Below are positions 1-9,074 of a DNA stretch of 64,000 nucleotides, in pieces; positions within the stretch are counted from its first letter, which is position 1; the number at the start of each line of letters is the position of its first letter. The notes under the pieces are model-generated. The model made no database searches. It was not told where the DNA came from and saw only the letters and a program-made list of their open reading frames with translations. This DNA is from Bacteroidaceae bacterium (GTDB taxonomy: Bacteria > Bacteroidota > Bacteroidia > Bacteroidales > Bacteroidaceae). The position numbers and the translations under genes were made by a program. The DNA lies in contig JAFZWQ010000008.1 in assembly GCA_017617235.1 (NCBI GenBank), positions 1-64,000 on the forward strand. The letters run 5' to 3'.

Positions 1-188
1 AACATGTCCCAAATGACATAACGCCAGTTGTCGAAGGTACGTTTGGGAATCTCCACACCTCTGCTAATGTCATCGCGGAGCCATCGCTCATTCAGTTCTT
101 TGAACGAAATATTCCCGTTGCGGTAGATAGTTTCTATCACCCAGACATATTTGCTTATTAGGCTTTGACCTCTATCGTTATTAATCAT
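1..188 (-). CDS. WYL-type transcriptional regulator, N-terminal part only
   Basis: The gene runs off the left edge, so only about 62 codons are visible. Read on the minus strand it opens MINNDRGQSLISKY and continues through an ISFKELNERW segment and an EIPKRTFDNW segment. I recognise this N-terminus from Bacteroidales HTH regulators that carry a C-terminal WYL ligand-sensing domain. The WYL domain itself lies outside the window, so the family call rests on the N-terminal helices alone. The ATG at 188 is the only sensible start in the frame. Nothing visible shows what it regulates. It points away from the gene at 987, with about 800 bp of repeat-rich DNA between them. Confidence 0.6.
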   Translation of the reverse strand, partial: MINNDRGQSLISKYVWVIETIYRNGNISFKELNERWLRDDISRGVEIPKRTFDNWRYVIWDM

Positions 189-607
189 ATTAATTTCAAT
201 TTTGCTGCAAAGATAGGGCTATGGTACGCCAATCTGTGGCAGAGGTAATTGCAAATTATTGGTTTTTCGTGGTCTTTCGATTACAAAGATACGAAATAGT
301 TATGAAATACAAAATCCTATATCTATAAATGAAAGGGTCAACCACTCGGGTAGTGGGTTCGGAATGGTGAAAATGTAAACAGTTAACAGTTTTTTTCGCG
401 GACCCCTATTTGGAGGCGAAGAGTGCAGGAGAAAAGAATTATTTATAAAGAATAATTATTTTATAATATATTGATATATAATACTATATAATAATATCTA
501 TAAATATATTTTACTCTACTCTCAGTACCTCCAGTCCCTGCCTTCACCTTATGCTGGCCAGAAAAAAAACTGTTTACTGTTTACATCTGTTTACATCATA
601 CCCCTCG

Positions 608-886
608 CCGCGGAAAACTGTTAACTGTTTACATTGTTTACATTTTGCAGTTGATACGTGACCTGGAATGCGATGACACATGAACTCGCAGCCAGCAACA
701 CGTCGCCTCACGTGCCGCCTCCCAACGCTACCTTCGGAGCGTCTCAACGCTAAGGGCGGAGCGTTACAACGCTAGGCGCCTAGGAATAGTATCGCTCCAG
801 TGATAGGATTACTATTCCTCCCTCAATAGAATTGTGTCACGCCCCCCGATGTAAACAATGTAAACAGTTTACAGTTTTTCCGCGAG
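608..886. repeat. Long inverted repeat, arms 608-645 and 849-886
   Basis: The left arm reads CCGCGGAAAACTGTTAACTG and continues with TTTACATTGTTTACATTTT. The right arm is close to its reverse complement, with only a few mismatches over about 35 bases. The arms enclose the 60-base dispersed repeat at 739-798. A further arm of the same family in the right-hand orientation lies at 371-401, on the other side of the AT-rich core. No open reading frame explains the conservation. Confidence 0.75.
739..798 (+). repeat. 60-base dispersed repeat, copy 1
   Basis: This copy starts GCGTCTCAACGCTAAGGGCG and ends ATAGTATCGCTCC. It matches 46643-46702 at about 56 of 60 positions. Its centre, TAGGCGCCTA, is a perfect 10-base palindrome that is also present in the partial copy at 14345-14366. 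Confidence 0.85.
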
Positions 887-986
887 TAGGGATGGGAGGG
901 GGAGTTTAGAGAGTTTTTAGGCGAAAGGTTTGGAGGAATGGCGGAGATGTTATATTTTTGTTGACAAGAACCTGAGATGTGAGACC

Positions 987-2978
987 ATGAGAAAGAAGGG
1001 CATAAAGTTGCTGTTGGCAGGTATTCTGGCCATGCTGGGGTCGTTTTCCTATGCCCAGACGAAGATTTACACGTGGCAGGATTTTGTGGACGAGGTGGCA
1101 GACGACGAGTATGCCGAGCAGCAGGGCTGGACGGAACACATGGAGGAATTGGCCCAGTTGGCGGCTCATCCGCTGGACATCAATACGGCCACACGCGAGC
1201 AGCTCGGCATGATTCCGTTCCTGTCGGAGGAGCAAATCGAGGACATACATACTTACATCTTCCTGCATCGCGGCATGCGGACAATTAGCGAACTGATGGC
1301 CATAGAATCCATCGACTACCGCACGAGGCGCTATCTGTCGCTGTTTCTGTATGCCGACCAATCGGTATTCGCACGACGCGACACGCTGACACTGAAGAAA
1401 CTGCTGAAGCATGCCCGGCACGAGGTCTCGACACGAATGGACATTCCGCTTTATTATCGCGACGGATACTCGTTCTCGCCACAATCGGGGGGATACGAGG
1501 GGAACCCGCTGTACAACAGGCTGCGCTATCGCATGAACGCTCGAAACCGCATCGACCTGGGGCTGTCAGCCGAGAAGGACCAGGGGGAACCCTTCCGTGG
1601 GAACAGCGGCTGGGACAGCTATGGGGCCTACCTGATGGTGCGCGACATGGGGAAATTGCGAGCAGCTATTGTGGGCGACTACAAATTGGGATTCGGCGAA
1701 GGGCTGGTAGTAAACAACGGAGGCTTTGCAACGGGCAAATCGAGCCTGATGAACCAACCCAGTCAGGGCATTCGTGCCAAACGCGGAATGGACGAATATA
1801 ACTACCTGCGTGGAGCGGCTGCCACCCTGCGATTCGGACATACGGAACTGACCACGTGGGTGTCGTATCGCCAGCTCGATGCCACGCTGAACAGCAACGG
1901 AACGGCGAAAACCATCCAAACCTCGGGCCTGCACCGCACCCAAACGGAACTGGCACGGAAACACAACCTGTCGGCCATCGTTGCAGGTGGCAATCTGACG
2001 TGGAAGCGGAAAGGCTTCTATGCAGGCGGAAGCGGCTATTACCAACATTTCAACCGCAGCCTGGAACCAGGCACAGCCGTCTATCGAAGAATCTATCCCA
2101 AGGGCAGCAACTTTGGAGTCGTAGGCGCCCACTACGGATACAAACACCAATGGTTCTCGCTGGCTGGCGAAACGGCCTACAGCACAGAGAAAGGGGGATG
2201 GGCCACGATGGAACGCGCCTCGTGGAAAGTGAACACCCACTACACCCTGAGCGGTTCGTATCGTTTCTATTCCTATAATTATTACTCGTTCCACGCCTCA
2301 GCCCTGAGCGAAAACAGCGAGGTGCAGAACGAAAGCGGAGCCACGTTGCGACTGGACGCCACTCCCGTTGGGAACCTGACCGTAACGGCCTATGCCGATT
2401 TCTTCTACAACCCCTGGCCACGCTATTCGCTGGACCACAGCAGCAGCGGACAGGAAGGCAGCATTCGCGTGGAATATACTCTGAAGAGGAACAACAAACT
2501 GCTGGTGCGTTACCAGTTGAAACGCAAGGAACGATACAACCAGATGGAACTGCACAACCGGCTGCGACTGCAATACACCAGGCAACTGGGCACATCCTGG
2601 CAACTGCAAAGCATAGCCAGCCTGCACGCTATGGACCAGAGCGGTACAGGATTCGCCATTGCCCAACGCGCCAGATTCCAAAAACAGCCCGTGCAGGTTT
2701 CCACCCAGCTGGCCTACTTTCACACACCCGACTACGACACCCGCATCTTCCAGTACGAACCCCTGCTGACAGATATGTTCTACTATCCCTCGCTCTATGG
2801 GCACGGCATTCGCTTTGTGGCTGCTGGCCGATACTCCGTATGGAAACAGCGCCTGCTAATCGAGGTGCTCTATGGCATGCTCCGATATTTCGACCGCAGC
2901 ACGCAAAGTTCCGGGATGCAACAAATCCGCAGTCCCTGGAAGAACGACATCAGCGTCCAACTGAGACTGCGGATTTAA
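987..2978 (+). CDS. Helix-hairpin-helix outer-membrane beta-barrel protein
   Basis: The protein has 663 residues. A signal peptide (MRKKGIKLLLAGILAML, ending SYAQ) is followed by a helix-hairpin-helix region at about residues 45-115, with HPLDINTATREQL and then a second HhH-like segment (ISELMAIESID). This resembles the ComEA-type HhH. The rest is long alternating hydrophobic/polar beta-strand sequence rich in Tyr, Arg and Gly, typical of an outer-membrane barrel, ending on VQLRLRI. Bacteroidetes have a family with exactly this plan and no assigned function; HhH units in ComEA bind DNA, so a role in DNA uptake is conceivable but not shown. I chose the ATG at 987 because the signal peptide starts there; an upstream in-frame ATG at 930 would bury it. 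It stands alone, converging on the operon at 3003. Confidence 0.8.
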   Translation: MRKKGIKLLLAGILAMLGSFSYAQTKIYTWQDFVDEVADDEYAEQQGWTEHMEELAQLAAHPLDINTATREQLGMIPFLSEEQIEDIHTYIFLHRGMRTISELMAIESIDYRTRRYLSLFLYADQSVFARRDTLTLKKLLKHARHEVSTRMDIPLYYRDGYSFSPQSGGYEGNPLYNRLRYRMNARNRIDLGLSAEKDQGEPFRGNSGWDSYGAYLMVRDMGKLRAAIVGDYKLGFGEGLVVNNGGFATGKSSLMNQPSQGIRAKRGMDEYNYLRGAAATLRFGHTELTTWVSYRQLDATLNSNGTAKTIQTSGLHRTQTELARKHNLSAIVAGGNLTWKRKGFYAGGSGYYQHFNRSLEPGTAVYRRIYPKGSNFGVVGAHYGYKHQWFSLAGETAYSTEKGGWATMERASWKVNTHYTLSGSYRFYSYNYYSFHASALSENSEVQNESGATLRLDATPVGNLTVTAYADFFYNPWPRYSLDHSSSGQEGSIRVEYTLKRNNKLLVRYQLKRKERYNQMELHNRLRLQYTRQLGTSWQLQSIASLHAMDQSGTGFAIAQRARFQKQPVQVSTQLAYFHTPDYDTRIFQYEPLLTDMFYYPSLYGHGIRFVAAGRYSVWKQRLLIEVLYGMLRYFDRSTQSSGMQQIRSPWKNDISVQLRLRI

Positions 2979-3002
2979 CCGACTTTTATAAGATTACTGT
3001 AA

Positions 3003-4142
3003 TTACTTCGTCAGAAGAGAGGACATTCCACGACCCTTTTGGTTGGCATTTTGAACCATCCAGAAATAGATGGGGTCGTCCTGGAAAATGAACTTTCCGG
3101 TAAATCCATATCTATCGGTACCAACCATTTTGGCTACATAAAGCTGGGTGTCGAGCTGATAAAGCTGGTTGTCTTTCTCGTTGAAAGAATAGGTAAGCTT
3201 GAAGCCGAAGTCGATGGGCACCTCGTTGGGCGAAAATGTTCGTTCTTGATAAACACCTATTGCATCCTGCTTTGTACAAAGACGGCTGAAATATGCGGAA
3301 GTATATGTCTTGCTATAAAAAAGTCCACCACTATACAATGTACTATTTACAACATCATATTCGGGACCGAACAGATTCTTACCCATATTCTCGGTAAAGA
3401 AGAGCTGCGTGCCCAAATCCAATGATGAATTTGCTGGAATAGCAATCACATTTTGAGAAAAGCCTGTTGCCGACAACTCACCTCCCTTCAGAGATTGTTC
3501 AGCTCTGGAAACATTGAATGGAGTAGCAACGCCATGACGCAGGAAGTAGGTATTAGCCAGATAGATGTAAATCGTTTGGTCCGTCTTGTTTTTAGCCGTT
3601 ACCACAAGACCTTGCTCCATATTGCTATAATCGGTACCACTCGTATTCTTGCCCTTATAGCTACGGAATTGCAATTCCAGATTTTTATCTGCTATGGCAG
3701 ATTCTGGTGCGACATTCAACACGGCATAAACATGACGGGCAGGCGATGTCTTCATCTTACCCGAAGATATGATGGTTCTGCTGTTGTTGAACATCTGTAT
3801 ACAGCGGCTATTGGCTTCAGGATCTGCAGCATTAAGGATTTTTGCAGCACCTGATGACTGTTCCTTTTCGACGGGTTTAGCCTCGGCTTTCGGTTCGGGT
3901 TGTTCCGTACCAATACGAACCTTGGTGCCATCGGCCTTCTTCCACAGCAGCACCTTCTCCTTGGCAATACTCTTCATGGGAGCATCCTCGCCAGCAGCTG
4001 TCTTGTAGTAAATCTTCTGGGCACCGCTGATGTCCACATCCCATGCAGTAATGTTCTCTCCGTCCTCTGTAACCAGAACATCCTGTGCATATCCACACAC
4101 AGCGAATACCAGTAAAAATGATAATAAGAATAAACGTTTCAT
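3003..4142 (-). CDS. Exported protein of unknown function (last gene of secreted operon)
   Basis: The protein has 379 residues with a signal peptide (MKRLFLLSFLLVFAV, ending CGYAQ). A short N-terminal region (about residues 20-75) resembles the DUF4369-like or SH3-like start seen in Bacteroidetes envelope proteins (DVLVTEDGENITAWDV). A Glu/Lys/Pro-rich linker (EPKAEAKPVEKEQ) separates it from a larger beta-rich domain. I do not recognise a catalytic motif. The start at 4142 was chosen for the signal peptide; the longer frame upstream overlaps the preceding gene. It is the last of seven co-oriented genes, 37 bases behind its neighbour, so co-transcription is likely. Function unknown. Confidence 0.75.
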   Translation of the reverse strand: MKRLFLLSFLLVFAVCGYAQDVLVTEDGENITAWDVDISGAQKIYYKTAAGEDAPMKSIAKEKVLLWKKADGTKVRIGTEQPEPKAEAKPVEKEQSSGAAKILNAADPEANSRCIQMFNNSRTIISSGKMKTSPARHVYAVLNVAPESAIADKNLELQFRSYKGKNTSGTDYSNMEQGLVVTAKNKTDQTIYIYLANTYFLRHGVATPFNVSRAEQSLKGGELSATGFSQNVIAIPANSSLDLGTQLFFTENMGKNLFGPEYDVVNSTLYSGGLFYSKTYTSAYFSRLCTKQDAIGVYQERTFSPNEVPIDFGFKLTYSFNEKDNQLYQLDTQLYVAKMVGTDRYGFTGKFIFQDDPIYFWMVQNANQKGRGMSSLLTK

Positions 4143-4179
4143 CGTAATGTTTTGTATAAGTATTTTCGTTGTTCCAAGT

Positions 4180-5415
4180 TTATTTCGAGGCAATTTCGCG
4201 GATGAGCATGCCAGGATAGAAATCGCCGCCGCTGACTTTCTTGAAGGTGGTCTTGCCCAGAGTAGCGCCAGGAGCACCTTCCTCCTCAGCCATAAAGCGA
4301 TTGTCCCAAATGAGGCTGCTGATGGGCTGGATGACACCTGCACGCTTGTAGGTGCGCTTGCCTGTCTCTGGGTCTTCGTTGACCTCAAGCACCTCGAAAC
4401 GGCTGTTCTTCGACACACCTTCCTTCATGCCGATGGGAGCCGTAATGGGCTCTGTGCTAAGCAGAGGCACGCGAACGCGGAAAGCCTCGACCTCGTGACC
4501 CAGGTCGGCAATGTTCTCATCGATGGCACGCGTACAGGCCTTCAGCACCATTACCTGAGGCTGGTCCTCGTTGATACCCATGAACGAAGCAGTATTACCC
4601 TTGCTCTCCACCTTGCCCGCGAACTTAAGCTTGTAATTGCTACGTCCCAGTTCGAAGGCTTTGCGCTTTGACTCGTCCGGAGTGTCGGAATAGTGATTCT
4701 GGTAGAAGTTGGCCGAAGTGGCTTCGTCCCATTCGAGTTGATAGAGGAAGGTATTGATTTTCACCTTGAAGCCCTTGATGCTTTCAATCATGTCGCCAAG
4801 GTTGTCTGTAAGGTTGCTCGTATTGACACCTGTAGCGGCACCAGCAACCTGACCAATGATGCGCAACGCAGTAGCAAACCCCTTGGCCTTCTGGGCCTTG
4901 TCGATATAGCGGATGTCGTTGACCAGCACAAAGGTGTTACCGATAAGTTCCTCACCGGCATCCTCGAGCAGAGCACGGGCACGCTGGCTGCGGGCGGCAA
5001 TGGCCTTGTCGAATTCCGAAGCATTATACAGTCCGCGTTCTTTCACCAGTTCCACATCGCACTGTCCCGTATAGGCATCGCGATTGAACCATTTACCCAC
5101 CAAACGACTGCCAATATTGTTTTGGTTGAGGAAGTTGGTGATAATCTGGTTTTCCTGGTCCGAACGCGCTCCCTTCAGCTTCTTGTCCATATCGATAACC
5201 TTCACGGAAAGGTTGTGGTCATTATACTTGTCGGGAACCTCCATATCGAGGAAAGCCTGCTTGATTTCATCGGCATAGTTCTGGTCGGTATGGCTGACCA
5301 TAACAGAATAGATAGAACTGCGGCGATAGTCTATTTCCTTACCCTCTTCCTGGGCGAATGCAGTTGAGGCAATGAAGCACCCTGCAACAACTGAACATAT
5401 AATATTGTATTTCAT
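4180..5415 (-). CDS. Conserved exported protein of unknown function
   Basis: The protein has 411 residues. A signal peptide (MKYNIICSVVAGCFIASTAFAQ) precedes a mature domain with conserved-looking blocks: SSIYSVMVSHTDQNYADEI, GSRLVGKWFNR and GNTFVLVNDIRYIDK. A central hydrophobic stretch (ATALRIIGQVAGAATGV) may be an amphipathic or membrane helix. I know this as a protein widespread in Bacteroidales but without an assigned role. The C-terminal part (about 300-411) is beta-rich, with a GMKEGVSKNSRFEVLEVNED segment. It sits 26 bases behind the WG-repeat gene and 37 bases ahead of the last operon gene. Confidence 0.8.
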   Translation of the reverse strand: MKYNIICSVVAGCFIASTAFAQEEGKEIDYRRSSIYSVMVSHTDQNYADEIKQAFLDMEVPDKYNDHNLSVKVIDMDKKLKGARSDQENQIITNFLNQNNIGSRLVGKWFNRDAYTGQCDVELVKERGLYNASEFDKAIAARSQRARALLEDAGEELIGNTFVLVNDIRYIDKAQKAKGFATALRIIGQVAGAATGVNTSNLTDNLGDMIESIKGFKVKINTFLYQLEWDEATSANFYQNHYSDTPDESKRKAFELGRSNYKLKFAGKVESKGNTASFMGINEDQPQVMVLKACTRAIDENIADLGHEVEAFRVRVPLLSTEPITAPIGMKEGVSKNSRFEVLEVNEDPETGKRTYKRAGVIQPISSLIWDNRFMAEEEGAPGATLGKTTFKKVSGGDFYPGMLIREIASK

Positions 5416-5441
5416 AGTTGTATCTGTTTAAGTGTTGCACA

Positions 5442-7157
5442 TTAATAGTCCCAGTTCTCTTCACTGATTTGCGAATTCAGGTCATAGTGACGGGAACGCA
5501 CGGAAATCTTGAGCAACAGGTTCTTTGTCTCGTTCTGCGTCAAGGGATGTATGCCCTTCTTGAGAATTTCATTACGAATTTCCTCTATCTGTGCGATAGG
5601 TAAAGGCTGCGAAACGATTTCGCGTCCCTCGTTGTCGATGATATAGCCAAAGTTCTCAGCACTGATGCTGTTATCGCTGCTGAACGAACGATAGACCATA
5701 TTGTCGGGAACCGTAAATTTTTCGGGACGAGCCCAAGCCAGTCCGTCGATGAACCGGCCGGCAGCCTTGTATCCGCTGCCAAGAGCCTTGTGCTGGGCAA
5801 TGTTATAGACATACCACAGCGAGCCCTGCTTGACATAGACTGCCTTCGTGTCGGGCACGACAGCAGAAGTGATGTCGTCGTAGGCCGTGGGCACAATGGA
5901 AGTGCCATCAACACTCTGCATACCCCACTTACCACCTTTCTTGACAGGAATCCATCCGAACTGTACAGAGGTCATCTGTTCATATTCAAAAGGCAGAACG
6001 GTATTGTTGTCGCGGTCGATAAGTCCCCATACATTGTCCTTCTTAACAGCAATGTAACGTTGGTCGGCTTCCTGCTCGGAACGGGGGAAGAAGACACCAG
6101 CGTATCCCTGTCCTTCGAATACGGGCTTGCCTGCAGTATCGAAGAAGTCGCATTTGCCATCAGCCGTCTGCAGACACCACAGTCCACATTTGGTACCCTT
6201 GGTCAAATACTTATAGTTCGAGTTAACAATAGAGAGGTTGCGGTCAACGATATTCCACACGCCATTCTTGGCAATGGCAGCAATGTCATCCATAAAGTCC
6301 GTGGCATCGTTGAAATCAGTCTGCACGCCATTGAGGAAGGTTTGCTTCTGCTGTGTGGCGAGCTTTATATAACCAACATTAAAGGACTTCGACCTGGTGA
6401 AATAGTCGTAGAAGCGGGCCATACCTGCATTGGGACGGAAAGCGTAACTAACCGTTGCGGGCTTAATAACAATAGTACCATTCTCATCGAGGACACCAGC
6501 ACCAAGGGCTACCCAACCACGTGTGTCGAAACCCATGTACTTACAGTCGGTGAGGAGAGTGTCGCCAAAATAATATGTGACTTTCTCCAACATGGCTCCG
6601 TGACCCACCTTGCCTTCGTTGACAATTTTGCGGAACTCGTAGAGTCCTTTGTATTTGGCAGGAATGGCTACCGTTCCATCGGCATTCAGTACACCATACT
6701 TTGCACCTACCAGATAGTTCTTCTTGACCTTGTTGTCGGCAGTAACCTTACCACCCATGGCAATAAGCGCCTTGCCATAACGGTTGAAGGGACTGATGAG
6801 AGAGTACTGCGGCTTGAGCAGCACGTTTCCCTTTCCATCGAGGTATCCATACTTCTTACCCTTCTTTACGCGATAAATATTGCGGGCTGCATCGTAGGTA
6901 AGCTCGTCGTAGCTGACAGGCACAACGAGGGTGCCACTCTTATCTACAAGTCCGAACTTCTCGCCCTTCATGACCTTTCCGAAACCGTTTTCGAAAGCGT
7001 AGGCGGCATCGTACTTACAGGGAACAACTTCTCCACCGGTGGCATCGACATAACCAGCCTTGCCGTTTTCATTAACCTTTATACTCAGCTCCTGAGCAAA
7101 AAGAGAGCCTGCCATGCCCAGGAGGCACAGCAGGGTTAAAGTTTTACGTAATTTCAT
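5442..7157 (-). CDS. Secreted WG-repeat protein
   Basis: The protein has 571 residues, with a signal peptide (MKLRKTLTLLCLLGMAGSLFAQ) followed by a long array of WG-like repeats. Examples are KAGYVDATGGEVVPCKYD, KFGLVDKSGTLVVPVSYDE, KYGYLDGKGNVLLKPQY, KYGVLNADGTVAIPAKY, VWGLIDRDNNTVLPFEYE and KWGMQSVDGTSIVPTAYD. WG repeats build beta-propeller-like surfaces, usually for binding; no enzymatic motif is visible. A C-terminal tail (about 500-571) is charged and lies outside the repeats. An ATG at 7169 directly abuts the upstream stop codon; I prefer 7157 because the signal peptide begins there. It lies within the seven-gene operon. Confidence 0.85.
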   Translation of the reverse strand: MKLRKTLTLLCLLGMAGSLFAQELSIKVNENGKAGYVDATGGEVVPCKYDAAYAFENGFGKVMKGEKFGLVDKSGTLVVPVSYDELTYDAARNIYRVKKGKKYGYLDGKGNVLLKPQYSLISPFNRYGKALIAMGGKVTADNKVKKNYLVGAKYGVLNADGTVAIPAKYKGLYEFRKIVNEGKVGHGAMLEKVTYYFGDTLLTDCKYMGFDTRGWVALGAGVLDENGTIVIKPATVSYAFRPNAGMARFYDYFTRSKSFNVGYIKLATQQKQTFLNGVQTDFNDATDFMDDIAAIAKNGVWNIVDRNLSIVNSNYKYLTKGTKCGLWCLQTADGKCDFFDTAGKPVFEGQGYAGVFFPRSEQEADQRYIAVKKDNVWGLIDRDNNTVLPFEYEQMTSVQFGWIPVKKGGKWGMQSVDGTSIVPTAYDDITSAVVPDTKAVYVKQGSLWYVYNIAQHKALGSGYKAAGRFIDGLAWARPEKFTVPDNMVYRSFSSDNSISAENFGYIIDNEGREIVSQPLPIAQIEEIRNEILKKGIHPLTQNETKNLLLKISVRSRHYDLNSQISEENWDY

Positions 7158-7169
7158 GGTATGCAACAT

Positions 7170-8099
7170 TTATCTTACAAACATCAGGTTCGTTGTCTGA
7201 GCTTTCTGACCATTACCCCAAGCAACACCAACGGCACGTGCTGCAGCGATGCGGTCCTTCTCGAGGGCAACAGCATCTTTGTACTTCTCACGATTCTCGA
7301 AGTCGTAATCCGACTTGGTGTTCTTCTTGATTTCCTGAGCCAATGTAGCAGCTTCGCCCTGTACGGGACTGCTGGGGTCTATCAGAGCCAGATACTGCAT
7401 AGCCTTGGCTGCTCCCTCGGCGCTGGGGTCGGCATAATATACAGCCTGTGCCAACTGCAGCAGCTGCTTGCCTTCGCGAGCCAGTTTCTCCGTGAAGAGC
7501 TGTCCCATCAGGGCATAGGCCTGATCGTAACCGTCGCAGCATTCAGGAATCGTGGCCACGTAGTACAATGCCTCGCCATATTCATTCACGGCAGCAGCAG
7601 CCTGGGCCTTCTTCAGCAACGTCTGGTAGTTCTTGTTGTAGTAGTCGAGAATCTTCTTCTTGCCCTTGTCGATGAGCGACTCAACCTTTGCGTTCTTGGC
7701 ATTGAGCTGCTGCATGGCATTCATCAAGGCACGTTCCAACGTATTGCCTACGCCACGTACTTCGAACGACTCAGAGGCATAGACCTGCTGGTTGATGGCA
7801 TCGCCTACATACAGGGTCAACATGGAGTGCATAGCCGTTTTAACAGGCGGGCCAGGCAGGGTCTCCTTGTAGAAATGAGTGAGTTTACCCGTGATGAAGA
7901 ACTGGTTGAAATCAGGGTCTGCAGCAACGCCCTTCTGAGTCAGGACATTGGTAAGGCGGGTCATAAGCATATCGTTGAAACCCTCAGTAACTTCCGCACC
8001 CTGCTCAACAGGAGCCACCATCAACTGTATCTCGCAATTCTGCGCCATAGCCATTGTGCCCATGGCAGCGAACAATAGTGTCAATATCTGTTTTTTCAT
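7170..8099 (-). CDS. Exported protein, possibly CsgG/LPP20-like fold
   Basis: The protein has 309 residues with a signal peptide (MKKQILTLLFAAMGTMAMAQ). The mature N-terminal domain (IQLMVAPVEQGAEV, then DMLMTRLTNVLTQKGV) has the rhythm of a CsgG/TolB-N/LPP20-type domain, in which a helix scoring as 'tRLtnvLtqkG' follows a beta strand. This is inference from pattern, not a recognised hit. The second half is helical and Ala-rich (KKAQAAAAVNEYGEALYY, AKAMQYLALIDPSSP), resembling TPR-like solenoids. Its stop codon directly abuts an alternative start of the WG-repeat gene, and it starts 12 bases behind its upstream neighbour, so tight co-translation is expected. Confidence 0.75.
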   Translation of the reverse strand: MKKQILTLLFAAMGTMAMAQNCEIQLMVAPVEQGAEVTEGFNDMLMTRLTNVLTQKGVAADPDFNQFFITGKLTHFYKETLPGPPVKTAMHSMLTLYVGDAINQQVYASESFEVRGVGNTLERALMNAMQQLNAKNAKVESLIDKGKKKILDYYNKNYQTLLKKAQAAAAVNEYGEALYYVATIPECCDGYDQAYALMGQLFTEKLAREGKQLLQLAQAVYYADPSAEGAAKAMQYLALIDPSSPVQGEAATLAQEIKKNTKSDYDFENREKYKDAVALEKDRIAAARAVGVAWGNGQKAQTTNLMFVR

Positions 8100-8111
8100 A
8101 GTTGTAACCTT

Positions 8112-9068
8112 TTATTTTTCTCCTAAGATGAGGTTAGCACGTCCCAGTCCCTTGGTCAGGACCTTCGAAGTGATAGAGTAGGGAGCAGCAGAGAGATACT
8201 TGCGCAGTTCGCCTACAAACTGACGGGTGTCCATGGGACGTCCGTTGGCACGATACAGAGGAATACGCACCTGCTCGTAGCGCAGCACCAAATCCGTAGC
8301 ATCGGAAAGGTTGTAGCGATGGTTCACCGTGTTCTCAGCCATCCAGTTGTCAATGATGTCTGTCAGTTCCTCGCCATCGTACTCTTCCTCGAAGCTGAGG
8401 CCAGAGCCATTGTCGAAGATACGTACATCGATGTTGATTTCACGTCCGTTTTCCATCAGGTCGTTAAAATGGTCCTGAAGCTGGCTTACAAAGCCGTCCA
8501 TCTTCTCCACAACAGCCTCTTCCAGCAGAACGGGAAGTTCAGCAGAGAACGAGGGAGCGCCTGTGCCTGTAGCGGCTGCCACTTGCTTGTTGGTATAGGC
8601 ATCCAATCCACGCAGGGTGTAGGTGATGCTGCGCTTGGGACCTACGGTGTTCACCTTCCAAGCCACCTCGATAAGGATGTCGGCTTTGGCACGATTGAGC
8701 AGTCGGTCGAGGGGCGTTTCAGCCAAGGTGGAACCACCCGTGCGGCTGGTAAGCATTTCGTCTTCTGCAGTATTCTGATTAATGCTCTTCACCGTCTGCG
8801 ACAGGTCCTTCAGGGGGAAACCCTGCTCGCTCATGAGTTCACCAACCTTGGTAATCACATTGTAGAGGTCCATGTTCTCCAGTATGGCCTGCTCATAGTC
8901 GGGCACACGAGTCTTCTTGTCCTGATCACCTGGATCTGGAACCATATATCCGTTAGCCGCGCACCAAGTGTCGGCAGGAATTACCATCAGTGTGGGTTTC
9001 TTGGCCTGTCCCATCATGGAAAGGGGCAGGAGTGCCATTGCGATTATGGCTAAAAGTGTCTTCTTCAT
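8112..9068 (-). CDS. Exported protein, likely DUF6175 family
   Basis: The protein has 318 residues with a signal peptide (MKKTLLAIIAMALLPLSMMGQ). The mature protein begins KKPTLMVIPADTWCAANGYM and contains DILIEVAWKVNTVGPKRS and a second domain with NIDVRIFDNGSGLSFEEEY. I believe this is the Bacteroidales family labelled DUF6175, but recall of the number is uncertain. Two beta/alpha halves are visible, the second from about residue 210. It lies 12 bases upstream of the 7170-8099 gene and 6 bases downstream of the 9075-9548 gene. Function unknown. Confidence 0.7.
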   Translation of the reverse strand: MKKTLLAIIAMALLPLSMMGQAKKPTLMVIPADTWCAANGYMVPDPGDQDKKTRVPDYEQAILENMDLYNVITKVGELMSEQGFPLKDLSQTVKSINQNTAEDEMLTSRTGGSTLAETPLDRLLNRAKADILIEVAWKVNTVGPKRSITYTLRGLDAYTNKQVAAATGTGAPSFSAELPVLLEEAVVEKMDGFVSQLQDHFNDLMENGREINIDVRIFDNGSGLSFEEEYDGEELTDIIDNWMAENTVNHRYNLSDATDLVLRYEQVRIPLYRANGRPMDTRQFVGELRKYLSAAPYSITSKVLTKGLGRANLILGEK

Positions 9069-9074
9069 AGCTTC

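Larger units (their letters stand above)
189..986. other. Repeat-rich intergenic region
   Basis: This stretch of about 800 bp has no convincing gene. It holds three arms of a GTAAACAG/CTGTTTAC repeat (about 371-401, 561-586 plus 608-645, and 849-886). A very AT-rich core lies at about 435-515, and one copy of a 60-base dispersed repeat at 739-798. The same kinds of element recur at 46.3-46.7 kb with different arm sequences. Confidence 0.75.

Noticed and set aside
906..1484. Minus-strand open frame of 192 codons
   Set aside because: It is antisense to the HhH/beta-barrel gene, has no start context and resembles no known family.
5790..7139. Plus-strand open frame of 449 codons over the WG-repeat gene
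   Set aside because: The minus-strand protein has a signal peptide and regular WG repeats, so the long plus-strand frame is a shadow.
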